A stretch of 64,000 nucleotides of DNA from CAZVNZ01 sp964628515 (GTDB taxonomy: Bacteria > Bacillota > Clostridia > Christensenellales > Christensenellaceae): assembly GCA_964628515.1 (NCBI GenBank), contig CAZVNZ010000008.1, forward strand, positions 30,113 to 94,112, written 5' to 3'. The notes below the pieces were generated by a model that saw only the letters and a list, made by a program, of their open reading frames with translations, had not been told where the DNA came from and did not search any database. A program made the translations under genes and the position numbers. This document shows positions 54,004 to 62,406 of the stretch, one piece after another (the stretch's first letter is position 1; each line of letters starts with the position of its first letter).

Positions 54004-54302
54004 TATAATCATCATACATAAGGCACAAAAACGTAGAAATTCTGCTATATGTGTATTTTAACGCATTTGTACCGGTTTTGAGATGATAAAACATCAAAAA
54101 TCCGTATAATTTGTTATGAAATTGTTATGGAAAAATACATAAAGTTAAGCAAACAGCCCTTTTTATTAAAAAACGGCTGTTTTGTTTTGAGTTTCTTAAT
54201 AATTTCATAACATTTTACTGCTACAATAATACTATCTAAACAAACCTATCTTAAATAACGGATTTACTATTTTAAAATTGAATTAAAAACAGGAGGCTCA
54301 TT
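54004..54302. other. Gap before the hydrogenase operon, with terminator and inverted repeats
   Basis: No gene was found. A hairpin AAACAGCC/GGCTGTTT (54151-54182) with an inner T/A pairing and TTGTTTT tail ends the upstream operon. TGTTATGAAATT (54112-54123) recurs exactly inverted as AATTTCATAACA (54201-54212) on the other side. The operon promoter probably lies at 54200-54240 but is not clear. Confidence 0.55.
54151..54187 (+). terminator. Terminator upstream of the hydrogenase operon
   Basis: AAACAGCC (54151-54158) pairs with GGCTGTTT (54175-54182) and the inner TTTTT with AAAAA; TTGTTTT follows. Confidence 0.8.
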
Positions 54303-54791
54303 ATGGAACAACTCAAGTGCCCTTTTTGCAAGGAAGACGAGCAAAAATTAAGCCAAATCCAAAATGTAATAAACCTACATAAAGACTTAGAAGGAAGTCT
54401 TATACAGGTATTACATTCCGCACAGGAGATTTACGGTTCTCTGCCCTTGGCAGTACAGGAGTTTATTGCCAAAGGTATGGATATACCCGTTTCCGAAGTT
54501 TCGGGAGTGGTAACCTTTTATTCCTTCTTTTCCACCAAACCCAGAGGTGAGCATACAATACGTGTGTGCATGGGTACGGCGTGCTATGTAAGAGGGGGTA
54601 AAAAGCTAATAGATAATTTGGAAAACATACTGGATATTCCCCTTGGAGAAACCACGGCAGACAACAAGTTTACCTTCGAGGTTGCAAGGTGCATAGGTGC
54701 GTGCGGACTTGCTCCGGCAATTATGATAGATGATGTGGTATACAAGCAGGTAAACGCCACAAAGCTTGAATCCATAATTGCAAAATACTGA
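54303..54791 (+). CDS. NuoE-like 2Fe-2S subunit of hydrogenase/dehydrogenase complex
   Basis: A 162-residue thioredoxin-like ferredoxin subunit (HydC/HndA/NuoE). The four Cys ligands of the [2Fe-2S] cluster are in VCMGTACYVRGG and ARCIGACGLAP. An extra pair CPFC sits at residues 6-9, before the helical region, and may bind metal. It carries electrons next to the NuoF flavoprotein. AGGAGG precedes ATG. The NuoF-fusion gene starts 16 bases after its stop. Confidence 0.93.
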   Translation: MEQLKCPFCKEDEQKLSQIQNVINLHKDLEGSLIQVLHSAQEIYGSLPLAVQEFIAKGMDIPVSEVSGVVTFYSFFSTKPRGEHTIRVCMGTACYVRGGKKLIDNLENILDIPLGETTADNKFTFEVARCIGACGLAPAIMIDDVVYKQVNATKLESIIAKY

Positions 54792-54807
54792 AGTAAGGAG
54801 AGTTGAT

Positions 54808-57800
54808 ATGGAAAACATTAATAATGCAGAACAACTGCTTACCATAAAAAATGCCTACAACAATAAGATAGACAAATATAAATATACCATACTTATTTGC
54901 GGTGGCGCAGGTTGTATTTCCTCAAGTTGCGAGGAAGTAAAGGACACGGTGGTGCAGGAGCTTGAAATGCTAAACCTAAGCAAAGATGTAAATGTAATAT
55001 TTACAGGTTGCATGGGGCTTTGTGCGGCAGGTCCTCTAATGCTGATACTGCCCGAGCGTGCGTTTTACACCAACCTAACACCAAAATCCGCAAAAAGTGT
55101 TATACGAAGCCACATTATAAGGGGAGAAATTGCAACGGAGTTTACCTTTTATGACGAATCTTTAAAAAAGCATATACCCATTTTAGACGACATAGAGTTT
55201 TTTAAAGCGCAAGTTAAAATCGCCCTTAAAAACTGTGGTATGATAGACTTTTCCAACATTAAAGCCTATATAGCAAAAGACGGCTACTTAGCGGCGGCGC
55301 AGGCAATAACCTCCAAAAAACCCATAGATATTGTAAACGAGGTTAAAAAATCCGGACTTAGAGGAAGAGGCGGTGCGGGCTTTCCTACGGGTATTAAACT
55401 GCAAAGCGGTCACGATGCCGTTAACGATGTAAAATTTATGGTGTGTAACGCAGACGAGGGCGACCCGGGTGCGTTTATGGACAGAAGTATAATAGAGGGC
55501 GACCCACACTGCATTATAGAGGGTATGATGCTGTGCGCATATGCAATAGGGGCAAATATGGGCTATGTGTATATAAGAGCGGAGTATCCCATAGCAGTAG
55601 AAAGACTGGGCGAAGCCATAACGGAGGCAAGAAATTGCGGACTGTTAGGCAGAAAGCTGTTTAATACGGATTTTTACTTTGATTTGGAAATCCGCATAGG
55701 TGCAGGCGCATTTGTATGTGGAGAGGAAACGGCGCTGTTAGCATCAATAGAAGGGCGCAGAGGCGAGCCACGGCAAAAACCACCCTTCCCCTTCCAAAAA
55801 GGTTTATTCGAGAAACCCACAATTATAGATAACGTGGAAACCATTGCAAATATTGCACAAATCATACTTAAAGGGGGAGACTGGTATGCATCGGTTGGAG
55901 TACCTAACGCACCCGGCACCAAAGTATTTGCCCTTGCAGGCGACGTGGTAAACGCAGGAATTATAGAAGTGCCCATTGGTACCTCTATTGGTGATATTTT
56001 ATATAAAATCGGTGGTGGCATACGAGACAAAAAGGTGTTTAAAGCCGCTCAAATCGGTGGACCGTCAGGCGGTTGCATCACCAAAGATAACCTAAACGTG
56101 CCAACGGATTACGAGTCTTTGGATAAACTTGGGGCTATTATGGGCTCGGGCGGTTTAATAGTGATGAACGAGGACACCTGTATGGTGGATACCGCAAGGT
56201 TCTTTATGGACTTCGTAAGGGATGAGTCTTGCGGAAAATGCACGGCGTGCAGAGTAGGCACAAAGCGTATGCTTGAAATATTAGAAAGAATTACCGCAGG
56301 CAAGGGTGTAAGAGGGGACGTAGAGTTGTTAGAAGAGCTTGGGGAAACCATTAAGCAAACGGCAATGTGCGGTCTTGGACAAACGGCACCCAACCCTGTT
56401 TTATCCACAATAAAATATTTTAGGGAGGAGTACGACGAGCATATCGAAAGCAAGTATTGCACAGCCGGTGTATGCTCGGATATGTTTATATCTCCTTGCG
56501 AGAATACATGCCCTGCAAACGTAAATGTTCCGGGATACCTTTCCTTGTTGGTTGCAGGACGTTTCCACGATGCGTATAAGCTGATTATGCAGGAAAATCC
56601 CTTCCCGGCAGTTTGCGGAAGAATATGCACCAAGCCTTGCGAGTTTAAATGCAGGCGCAGAGGTGTGGACGAATCCGTTTCCATAAGAGAGCTTAAACGT
56701 TTTGTGGCGGATTACGCATTTAAAAACCGCTTGCCTTACTCTATGGAGCAACAAGCGGTTAAAAACGGCAAGAGTGTTGCGGTAATAGGCAGCGGAGCAT
56801 CGGGACTTACTTGCGCATATTATTTGGCACGTATAGGCTACGAAGTGGATGTATTTGAAGCAGAAAGCTTTGCAGGCGGTGTACTTGCCTTTGGCATACC
56901 GGAATATCGCCTACCTAAAGACGTAATAGCAAGAGAGGTAGAGGGTATAGTGCAGGCAGGAGTAAATATTATTTACAACAAGCGTGTAGGAAGAGATGTA
57001 GAATTTGACGATATTAAAAACTACTATGATGCAATTTACGTGGCAACAGGCACACAGCTACCCCAAAAAATCAACGTACCCGGAGAGGATTTGGAGGGAG
57101 TTATGCACGGCATAGACTTCTTAAAGAAGGTACAAATAGAGGGTAATGTAGAGCTTTCGGGCACGGTTGCGGTAATCGGCGGTGGCAATACCGCAATAGA
57201 CTCCGCACGTTCCGCTCTTAGAGTGGGGGCGGACAGAGTGGTGGTAATATACAGACGTACCATAGAAAATATGCCGGCTTACGAAGAGGAAATTTTAGAA
57301 GCCTTAGAGGAAGGTATTGAGATTATGGAGCTTGTAGCCCCTGTACGCATTTTAGGCGATAAATCCAAAAAAGTTGTGGGCATAGAATGCAAACGCATGG
57401 TACTAGGAGATTTTGACAGCTCGGGCAGAAGAAAGTCCATACCCTTAGACGACTCGGAATTTGTAGTGGATGTATCTTTGGTAATACCGGCGGTAAGCCA
57501 GTATGCCCACACACCCTTTGCGGATAAGAGCGAAATAAGGGTTACTCAATGGGGTACATTTGAGGTGGATAACTCCACGCTAATGTCCACATTAGACGGT
57601 GTATTTGCGGGCGGAGATATTGCAAGAGGACCGGACGAGGCAATCCATGCCATAGCGGACGGAAAGCAAGCGGCAATTTCCATAGATAAATATTTAGGCG
57701 GAAAGGGAATACTAAACAAGGGCGAGCCCATAGATATACCCGATGTATTCGACGAGGACGAGATTGTATATCATCCGCAATTTGAAAAGGAATTGCTTGT

Positions 57801-57903
57801 GCCGGAGCAAAGGAAAAATACTTTTGAAGAAGTTTCCTTAGGATTCCATAAACTAAATGCAATAGCCGAAGCAATGCGTTGCTTACATTGCGACAGGAGG
57901 TAG
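54808..57903 (+). CDS. NuoF-like flavoprotein fused to GltD/NfnB-like NADPH oxidoreductase
   Basis: A 1031-residue fusion. Residues 15-115 are a thioredoxin-like [2Fe-2S] domain (CGGAGCISSSC, CMGLC). Residues 120-540 are NuoF with GRGGAGFPTGIK, NADEGDPGAFMDR (FMN/NADH) and a [4Fe-4S] site ESCGKCTAC near 474. From about 555 a GltD/NfnB-like part follows: Cys ligands in CENTCPAN and CGRICTKPCEFKC, an FAD loop GSGASG near 658 and a nucleotide loop GGGNTA near 790. HydB of known bifurcating hydrogenases lacks this second part. The chain could use two pyridine nucleotides. I recall a comparable fusion in Sporomusa-type Nfn (Stn). AAGGAGAG precedes ATG 54808. Confidence 0.92.
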   Translation: MENINNAEQLLTIKNAYNNKIDKYKYTILICGGAGCISSSCEEVKDTVVQELEMLNLSKDVNVIFTGCMGLCAAGPLMLILPERAFYTNLTPKSAKSVIRSHIIRGEIATEFTFYDESLKKHIPILDDIEFFKAQVKIALKNCGMIDFSNIKAYIAKDGYLAAAQAITSKKPIDIVNEVKKSGLRGRGGAGFPTGIKLQSGHDAVNDVKFMVCNADEGDPGAFMDRSIIEGDPHCIIEGMMLCAYAIGANMGYVYIRAEYPIAVERLGEAITEARNCGLLGRKLFNTDFYFDLEIRIGAGAFVCGEETALLASIEGRRGEPRQKPPFPFQKGLFEKPTIIDNVETIANIAQIILKGGDWYASVGVPNAPGTKVFALAGDVVNAGIIEVPIGTSIGDILYKIGGGIRDKKVFKAAQIGGPSGGCITKDNLNVPTDYESLDKLGAIMGSGGLIVMNEDTCMVDTARFFMDFVRDESCGKCTACRVGTKRMLEILERITAGKGVRGDVELLEELGETIKQTAMCGLGQTAPNPVLSTIKYFREEYDEHIESKYCTAGVCSDMFISPCENTCPANVNVPGYLSLLVAGRFHDAYKLIMQENPFPAVCGRICTKPCEFKCRRRGVDESVSIRELKRFVADYAFKNRLPYSMEQQAVKNGKSVAVIGSGASGLTCAYYLARIGYEVDVFEAESFAGGVLAFGIPEYRLPKDVIAREVEGIVQAGVNIIYNKRVGRDVEFDDIKNYYDAIYVATGTQLPQKINVPGEDLEGVMHGIDFLKKVQIEGNVELSGTVAVIGGGNTAIDSARSALRVGADRVVVIYRRTIENMPAYEEEILEALEEGIEIMELVAPVRILGDKSKKVVGIECKRMVLGDFDSSGRRKSIPLDDSEFVVDVSLVIPAVSQYAHTPFADKSEIRVTQWGTFEVDNSTLMSTLDGVFAGGDIARGPDEAIHAIADGKQAAISIDKYLGGKGILNKGEPIDIPDVFDEDEIVYHPQFEKELLVPEQRKNTFEEVSLGFHKLNAIAEAMRCLHCDRR

Positions 57904-57905
57904 TT

Positions 57906-59876
57906 ATGATTAACTTAACCATAAACGATAAACAAGTAAGTGCAAAAGACGGAAGCACGATTATAGAAGCGGCAATAGAAAACGACATCTATATACCTCA
58001 TTTGTGTTATCTTAAGGATGTTCACGAGTTTGGTGGGTGCAGAATTTGCGTAGTGGAGGTAGAAGGGGCAAAAACCCTGCAAGCCTCCTGCGTAGTACCT
58101 GCAAGAGAGGGCATGGTGGTGCATACCAACACAAAAAAGGTTAAAAATGCAAGGAGGGTACTCTACGAACTACTGCTATCCGACCACGCCGCCGATTGCC
58201 TGTCCTGCAAACGCAATTTATCCTGCGAGCTCCAAAAATTAGGGAAAACCTTAGGTATAACGGAATCACGATTTGAGGGTGCTAAAAACTCAAGACCCAT
58301 AGATAAATCCGTTTCCATAACAAGAGACATGTCTAAATGCGTGTTATGCAGAAGATGCGTAACCGCCTGCAACGAGGTACAGGGCGCTTGCGTGCTTAAC
58401 GCACAAAACAGAGGTTTTGATACTACCATTGCACCCTCTATGGAGGTTTCCATAGGGGAGGTAAACTGCGCATTTTGCGGACAATGCACCGTGGTTTGCC
58501 CTGTGGGCGCACTAAAAGAAACGGACGCAATTCAATCTGTGTGGGATATGATAAACGATAAAGATTTGCGTGTAATAGTGCAAGTTGCACCTGCGGTACG
58601 TGCCGCCATAGGCGAGCTGTTTGGTATGCCGGCAGGGCAGTGTGTTACAGGCAAAATGGTGTCTGCAATGCGTGCTTTGGGCTTTGATGATATTTTTGAT
58701 ACAAACTGGGCGGCAGACCTTACCATTATGGAGGAAGGCACGGAGTTTTTACACAGAATTACGGATAAAAATGCAACTTTGCCTATGATAACAAGTTGTT
58801 CTCCCGGTTGGATTAAATATGTGGAGCACAACTTCCCCACAGAGTTAGACCACCTTTCTACCTGTAAATCCCCTCATACTATGTTTGGGGCAGTGGCTAA
58901 GAGCTTTTACGCACAAAAAATCGGCATAGACCCCAAAAATATTCGTGTAGTTTCGATTATGCCTTGCACGGCTAAAAAGTTTGAAATTACAAGAGAGGTA
59001 ATGCAAAACGACGGTATGCCAAACGTAGATGCGGTGCTAACCACAAGGGAATTTGGGCAGATGATAGACGAGTACGGCATAGATTTCCCTGCGCTTAAAG
59101 ATGATAATTTCGACGAGCCTTTAGGCTTATCCACAGGGGCTGCGGATATTTTCGGCTTAACAGGTGGTGTTATGGAGGCCGCTTTAAGAACGGTATACGA
59201 AATTATAACGGGCAGAGAAATTCCCTTTGACAAACTCCACGTACAACCCATAGTAGGCTTTGACAGAGTAAAGGAAGCCACAATTAAGCTGGAAAATGTA
59301 AAAGAGGAGTACAAGGCTGTAGAGGGTGCAGAAGTAAATATTGCCGTAACAAGCGGTCTTATAGGCGCCAATCAATTAATGGAGGAGATTGCCAAGGGTA
59401 ACTCCAAGTACCACTTTATAGAGGTTATGGGATGCCCCGGCGGTTGCATTATGGGTGGCGGACAGCCACGTAGCACAGATACGGATATTAAGGTAAAACG
59501 CCAACAAGCCCTGTACAACGAGGACGAAAGCAAAGTGCTTAGAAAGTCCCACGAAAATCCATCCATTGTGGCTATTTATCAGCAATTTTTGGAAAATCCG
59601 GGTAGCCATAAAGCCCACGAACTACTGCATACCTCCTACACAAAACGTGGAGGGTTTAACGAGTATATGGTAGTAGACGAGGTGGAGGAAATTAAGCCCC
59701 AAAAAGAGCGTACAAAAGTTAAAGGCGTACACTTTATGGAGCCCAAAAAGGCACAAGAAGGTCCACTTTCTCTAAAAGACTTAGAAGCGGAAAATGCAAG
59801 ACTAAGGGGCGAGATAGAAGAAACCAAAGAAACGGTGGAAATCTTCAAACAAGTTATTGAGGACTTGAAAAAGTAA
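57906..59876 (+). CDS. hydA: [FeFe]-hydrogenase-type catalytic subunit (HydA/HndD-like)
   Basis: A 656-residue protein. N-terminal clusters: [2Fe-2S] (LCYLKDV, GGCRICVV), His-Cys3 (HAADCLSCKRNLSC) and two [4Fe-4S] (CVLCRRCVTAC, CAFCGQCTVVC). The H domain has P1 TSCSPGW (Cys298-Ser299), P2 MPCTAKKFE (Cys354) and P3 GCPGGCIMGGGQP (Cys510, Cys514). An ungapped match to Clostridium pasteurianum CpI places Ser299 at ligand Cys300 and Cys298 at the proton-relay Cys299. A small-subunit-like region and a coiled coil end the chain. With the two upstream genes it would form a trimeric NAD(P)/ferredoxin complex. No maturase genes are in the window. Confidence 0.9.
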   Translation: MINLTINDKQVSAKDGSTIIEAAIENDIYIPHLCYLKDVHEFGGCRICVVEVEGAKTLQASCVVPAREGMVVHTNTKKVKNARRVLYELLLSDHAADCLSCKRNLSCELQKLGKTLGITESRFEGAKNSRPIDKSVSITRDMSKCVLCRRCVTACNEVQGACVLNAQNRGFDTTIAPSMEVSIGEVNCAFCGQCTVVCPVGALKETDAIQSVWDMINDKDLRVIVQVAPAVRAAIGELFGMPAGQCVTGKMVSAMRALGFDDIFDTNWAADLTIMEEGTEFLHRITDKNATLPMITSCSPGWIKYVEHNFPTELDHLSTCKSPHTMFGAVAKSFYAQKIGIDPKNIRVVSIMPCTAKKFEITREVMQNDGMPNVDAVLTTREFGQMIDEYGIDFPALKDDNFDEPLGLSTGAADIFGLTGGVMEAALRTVYEIITGREIPFDKLHVQPIVGFDRVKEATIKLENVKEEYKAVEGAEVNIAVTSGLIGANQLMEEIAKGNSKYHFIEVMGCPGGCIMGGGQPRSTDTDIKVKRQQALYNEDESKVLRKSHENPSIVAIYQQFLENPGSHKAHELLHTSYTKRGGFNEYMVVDEVEEIKPQKERTKVKGVHFMEPKKAQEGPLSLKDLEAENARLRGEIEETKETVEIFKQVIEDLKK

Positions 59877-59892
59877 TTTAATCTTCATTTAT

Positions 59893-59930
59893 AAAAAGCT
59901 GTATTGCGGTTTTGCGATACAGCTTTTTTA
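59893..59930 (+). terminator. Terminator after hydA
   Basis: A 12-base stem AAAAAGCTGTAT/ATACAGCTTTTT followed by T. A minus-orientation copy of the dispersed ATGGTGATGATGG motif lies 25 bases on (59953-59973). Confidence 0.92.
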
Positions 59931-60065
59931 TGCCTATCTACCTTGTGTTTTCCCACCATCATCACCATAAATATTAAAATAACGTAACAAATTGTTAATA
60001 TTTCATACACATTACGCACATAAACATATGTTTTAATAAGGGTATCAACCAAGGAGGTAATGATG

Positions 60066-60386
60066 ATGAATAACGAAATTAGTATTATAGATATAACAAT
60101 AGATAATTACTACGAGGAGGTAGTAAGCTCAAGTGTTCCCGTACTGCTGGATTTTTGGGCGGAATGGTGCAAACCCTGTACCTACGTTTCACAAATGACA
60201 AAGGAAATTGCAAATGAGACGGACGCAAAGGTTTGTAAAATAAACGTGGATAAGGAAATTGGCTTAGTGCTTAAGCACGATGTAACAACAGTACCCACAT
60301 TGTTGATATTTAAAGACGGCAAGGTTACACACAAAATAGAGAGGGCACAAGCAAAAAACAGCATTAAAAAAATGCTTGTACACTAA
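60066..60386 (+). CDS. Thioredoxin-like protein (active site CKPC)
   Basis: A 106-residue thioredoxin fold with FWAEWCKPCTYVSQ and the cis-Pro in TTVPTLLIF. The dipeptide KP differs from the GP of classical thioredoxin and may shift the redox potential. Three ATG codons follow AAGGAGG; ATG 60066, eight bases after the site, is best placed. It lies downstream of the hydrogenase operon past a terminator and has TAACAAATTGTTA, a near palindrome resembling a redox-regulator half-site pair, near 59985. Confidence 0.9.
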   Translation: MNNEISIIDITIDNYYEEVVSSSVPVLLDFWAEWCKPCTYVSQMTKEIANETDAKVCKINVDKEIGLVLKHDVTTVPTLLIFKDGKVTHKIERAQAKNSIKKMLVH

Positions 60387-60410
60387 TCTCTAACCCCCAT
60401 GCCCCCCTTT

Positions 60411-60500
60411 TTTAGCTAAAGATGCGCTTTAGCAAAAGGTTTAAATATATGCCAAAAAGGCTTTACGCCTTTTTGGCGTTTGTGTTTAAATAGGGTGTAT
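60411..60500. repeat. Two adjacent hairpins with flanking inverted repeat
   Basis: GCTAAAG/CTTTAGC (60415-60421, 60427-60433) is followed by the 11-base perfect stem GCCAAAAAGGC/GCCTTTTTGGC (60451-60461, 60467-60477). TTTAAAT flanks the second hairpin on both sides (from about 60440 and 60486). It lies between convergent genes and can terminate transcription in both directions, but it is more elaborate than the other terminators here. Confidence 0.65.
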
Positions 60501-60516
60501 GCAAGTGTGCGTTGCG

Positions 60517-62112
60517 TTAAAGTAGCTTTAAAAACTCCTCTAAAGGCATGGGCTTTGCATACAAAAACCCTTGTACAATATGGCATTGTAAATTAAGTAG
60601 TAGCTTTTCTTGGTCTTTTGTTTCTACGCCTTCCGCAACTATGGACATATTAATTTCCTTTGCAAGCTGTATAACATTTTTAAGTATTTTATGCCCACGC
60701 CTGTTTTCCTCCAAACTTTCAAGAAAGCCTTTATCTATCTTAATAATATCCGCATGAATATCTTTAAGCAAATTAAGGGAGGAATAACCGCTGCCAAAAT
60801 CGTCTATGGACACGGAAACTCCGTTGTTTTTAAGCTCGTTCGTAATTTGTACCAGAGTGTCGATATTATCATGAATAACCGTCTCCGTTAGCTCTAACTC
60901 TATTAAGTTGGGTTGCAAGTTGTAGCTGTTTATTATTTTGATGATGTTTTGCACGTAATTAGGGTTTTGCAAATGCAGTCTTGATTGGTTTACGGATATG
61001 GGTACGGGTGTTTTGCCTCCGTCTAAAATCATACGCTGAAAATTGCATACCTCATCTAAAACAAAATCATCAATATTAATAATGAAGCCGTTTTTTTCAA
61101 ACACCGGTATAAAATCCTTTGGCAAAACTATTTCTCCGCCTGCTGTTTGCCAACGTATAAGCGCCTCCGCACCTGCAAGTTGCATACTGTCCAAATAGTA
61201 TTTAGGTTGCATATATACCAAAAATTCCCGTTTTTTTAGGGCGGATTCCATTTTGTCCGTAATTTCTTTGGTTTTAATGGCAATCTCTCGCAGGGTACTA
61301 TCGTAAAAAACGGTGTGGTCTGCTATGGTTTTGGCTCTCTTATGTGCTGTGTCCGCCTTGTCTATAATGGAATTAATTTCTTCTTCGGCGGATTTTATTT
61401 TGTAAATGCCCCATTTAAAAGTTACGGAATATTTGCTGTTTTCCGCAAAATGTATTCTGTAAAAAATGTCGGAAAACATATACGTTTGGGCAAGGAGTGT
61501 TTCTCTTGAAGCACTGTCTGTAAGTATTATAAAGTTATCGTTGGAAATACGTGCGTAAAGGTTGTACCCGCCAAACTCTTTAAGTGCATTAACTACGCTA
61601 AAAAGTACCTTGTTGCCCTCCTCGAAGCCAAACATATCGTTAATAACTTTAAACTGGGCAATATCAAAATACATTACGGCATAGTTTTTTTCCGAATATT
61701 TGGTGATGATTTCGCAAGCGTCCGTCTTAAACTTTTCTATGTTGCGTATGCCCGTTAAGCTGTCTGTGTAGGCAAGCTCCCATAAATCCCGTCTGCTTTT
61801 TCGCTGTATAAAAATTATGTATAAAATGGTTATAATACCCACGCAAATAATCAAAATTATAAAGGTAATAATTTCTGCGTGGTAGGCATTTAAAAAGTTT
61901 TGCAAAACATCCTGATTATTTACGGGTTTTGCGGTACCTGTAAGCTGACTATCTTTTACCGCAACTGCAATATTTAAGCTATTTGATAGAGGCATAGCGC
62001 TCGCCGTTTGCTGTGCAAAGCTAAAAGACGGCACTAAACAACAACACACTATTAGCATAATTGTTAGCAAGTGCCTGTAAACTTTGGTGTTTGGGAATAA
62101 TTTCCTATTCAT
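60517..62112 (-). CDS. c-di-GMP phosphodiesterase with degenerate GGDEF and EAL domains
   Basis: A 531-residue membrane protein. A signal peptide or anchor (12-34), a short outer segment, a second helix (80-103), then GGDEF-like and EAL domains. The GGDEF site reads SNDNF (190-194), so cyclase activity is lost. The EAL domain keeps EALIRW (316-321), ELELTET, DDFGSGYSSL and VAEGVET, so hydrolysis of c-di-GMP is expected. The small extracytoplasmic part of about 45 residues gives no clear sensor. It may oppose the diguanylate cyclase at 49.5 kb. Confidence 0.93.
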   Translation of the reverse strand: MNRKLFPNTKVYRHLLTIMLIVCCCLVPSFSFAQQTASAMPLSNSLNIAVAVKDSQLTGTAKPVNNQDVLQNFLNAYHAEIITFIILIICVGIITILYIIFIQRKSRRDLWELAYTDSLTGIRNIEKFKTDACEIITKYSEKNYAVMYFDIAQFKVINDMFGFEEGNKVLFSVVNALKEFGGYNLYARISNDNFIILTDSASRETLLAQTYMFSDIFYRIHFAENSKYSVTFKWGIYKIKSAEEEINSIIDKADTAHKRAKTIADHTVFYDSTLREIAIKTKEITDKMESALKKREFLVYMQPKYYLDSMQLAGAEALIRWQTAGGEIVLPKDFIPVFEKNGFIINIDDFVLDEVCNFQRMILDGGKTPVPISVNQSRLHLQNPNYVQNIIKIINSYNLQPNLIELELTETVIHDNIDTLVQITNELKNNGVSVSIDDFGSGYSSLNLLKDIHADIIKIDKGFLESLEENRRGHKILKNVIQLAKEINMSIVAEGVETKDQEKLLLNLQCHIVQGFLYAKPMPLEEFLKLL

Positions 62113-62257
62113 AACAGACCTTTCAAATTTTATGATATATTTTGCGCTGAGATGACTTATATTTATTCTAACACACTATTCTTTTACTTACCACTACAAA
62201 ATAGGGTTACAACCATATTATATTACTACTTACTGCCGTTTTTGTAGATTATTACGC

Positions 62258-62286
62258 TACAAAAATAGACAGAAGTCTATTTTGTA
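62258..62286. promoter_or_regulatory. Hairpin between phosphodiesterase and PPOX genes
   Basis: TACAAAAATAGAC and GTCTATTTTGTA pair with one bulged A around AGAA. No T tract follows on either strand, so an operator or mRNA leader structure is more likely than a terminator. It sits in a 294-base divergent gap with no gene. Confidence 0.4.
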
Positions 62287-62349
62287 TTGGTTATGCACTA
62301 ATAAATTTGTTAATATTATGTATTTTTGGTGGAAAATATATGTTTTTTC

Positions 62350-62378
62350 TTGTGAAAAATTAAATTGCGTGCTAAAAT
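62350..62378 (+). promoter_or_regulatory. Promoter of the PPOX gene
   Basis: TTGTGA (62350-62355), 17 bases, TAAAAT (62373-62378), followed by AGGAGGG before ATG 62407. Confidence 0.6.
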
Positions 62379-62406
62379 AATAGTGCAATAATAGGAGGGT
62401 TAAATA

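Noticed and set aside
56109..56684. A 191-codon frame antisense to the NuoF-fusion gene
   Set aside because: It is covered by a strongly supported gene and shows no start signal.
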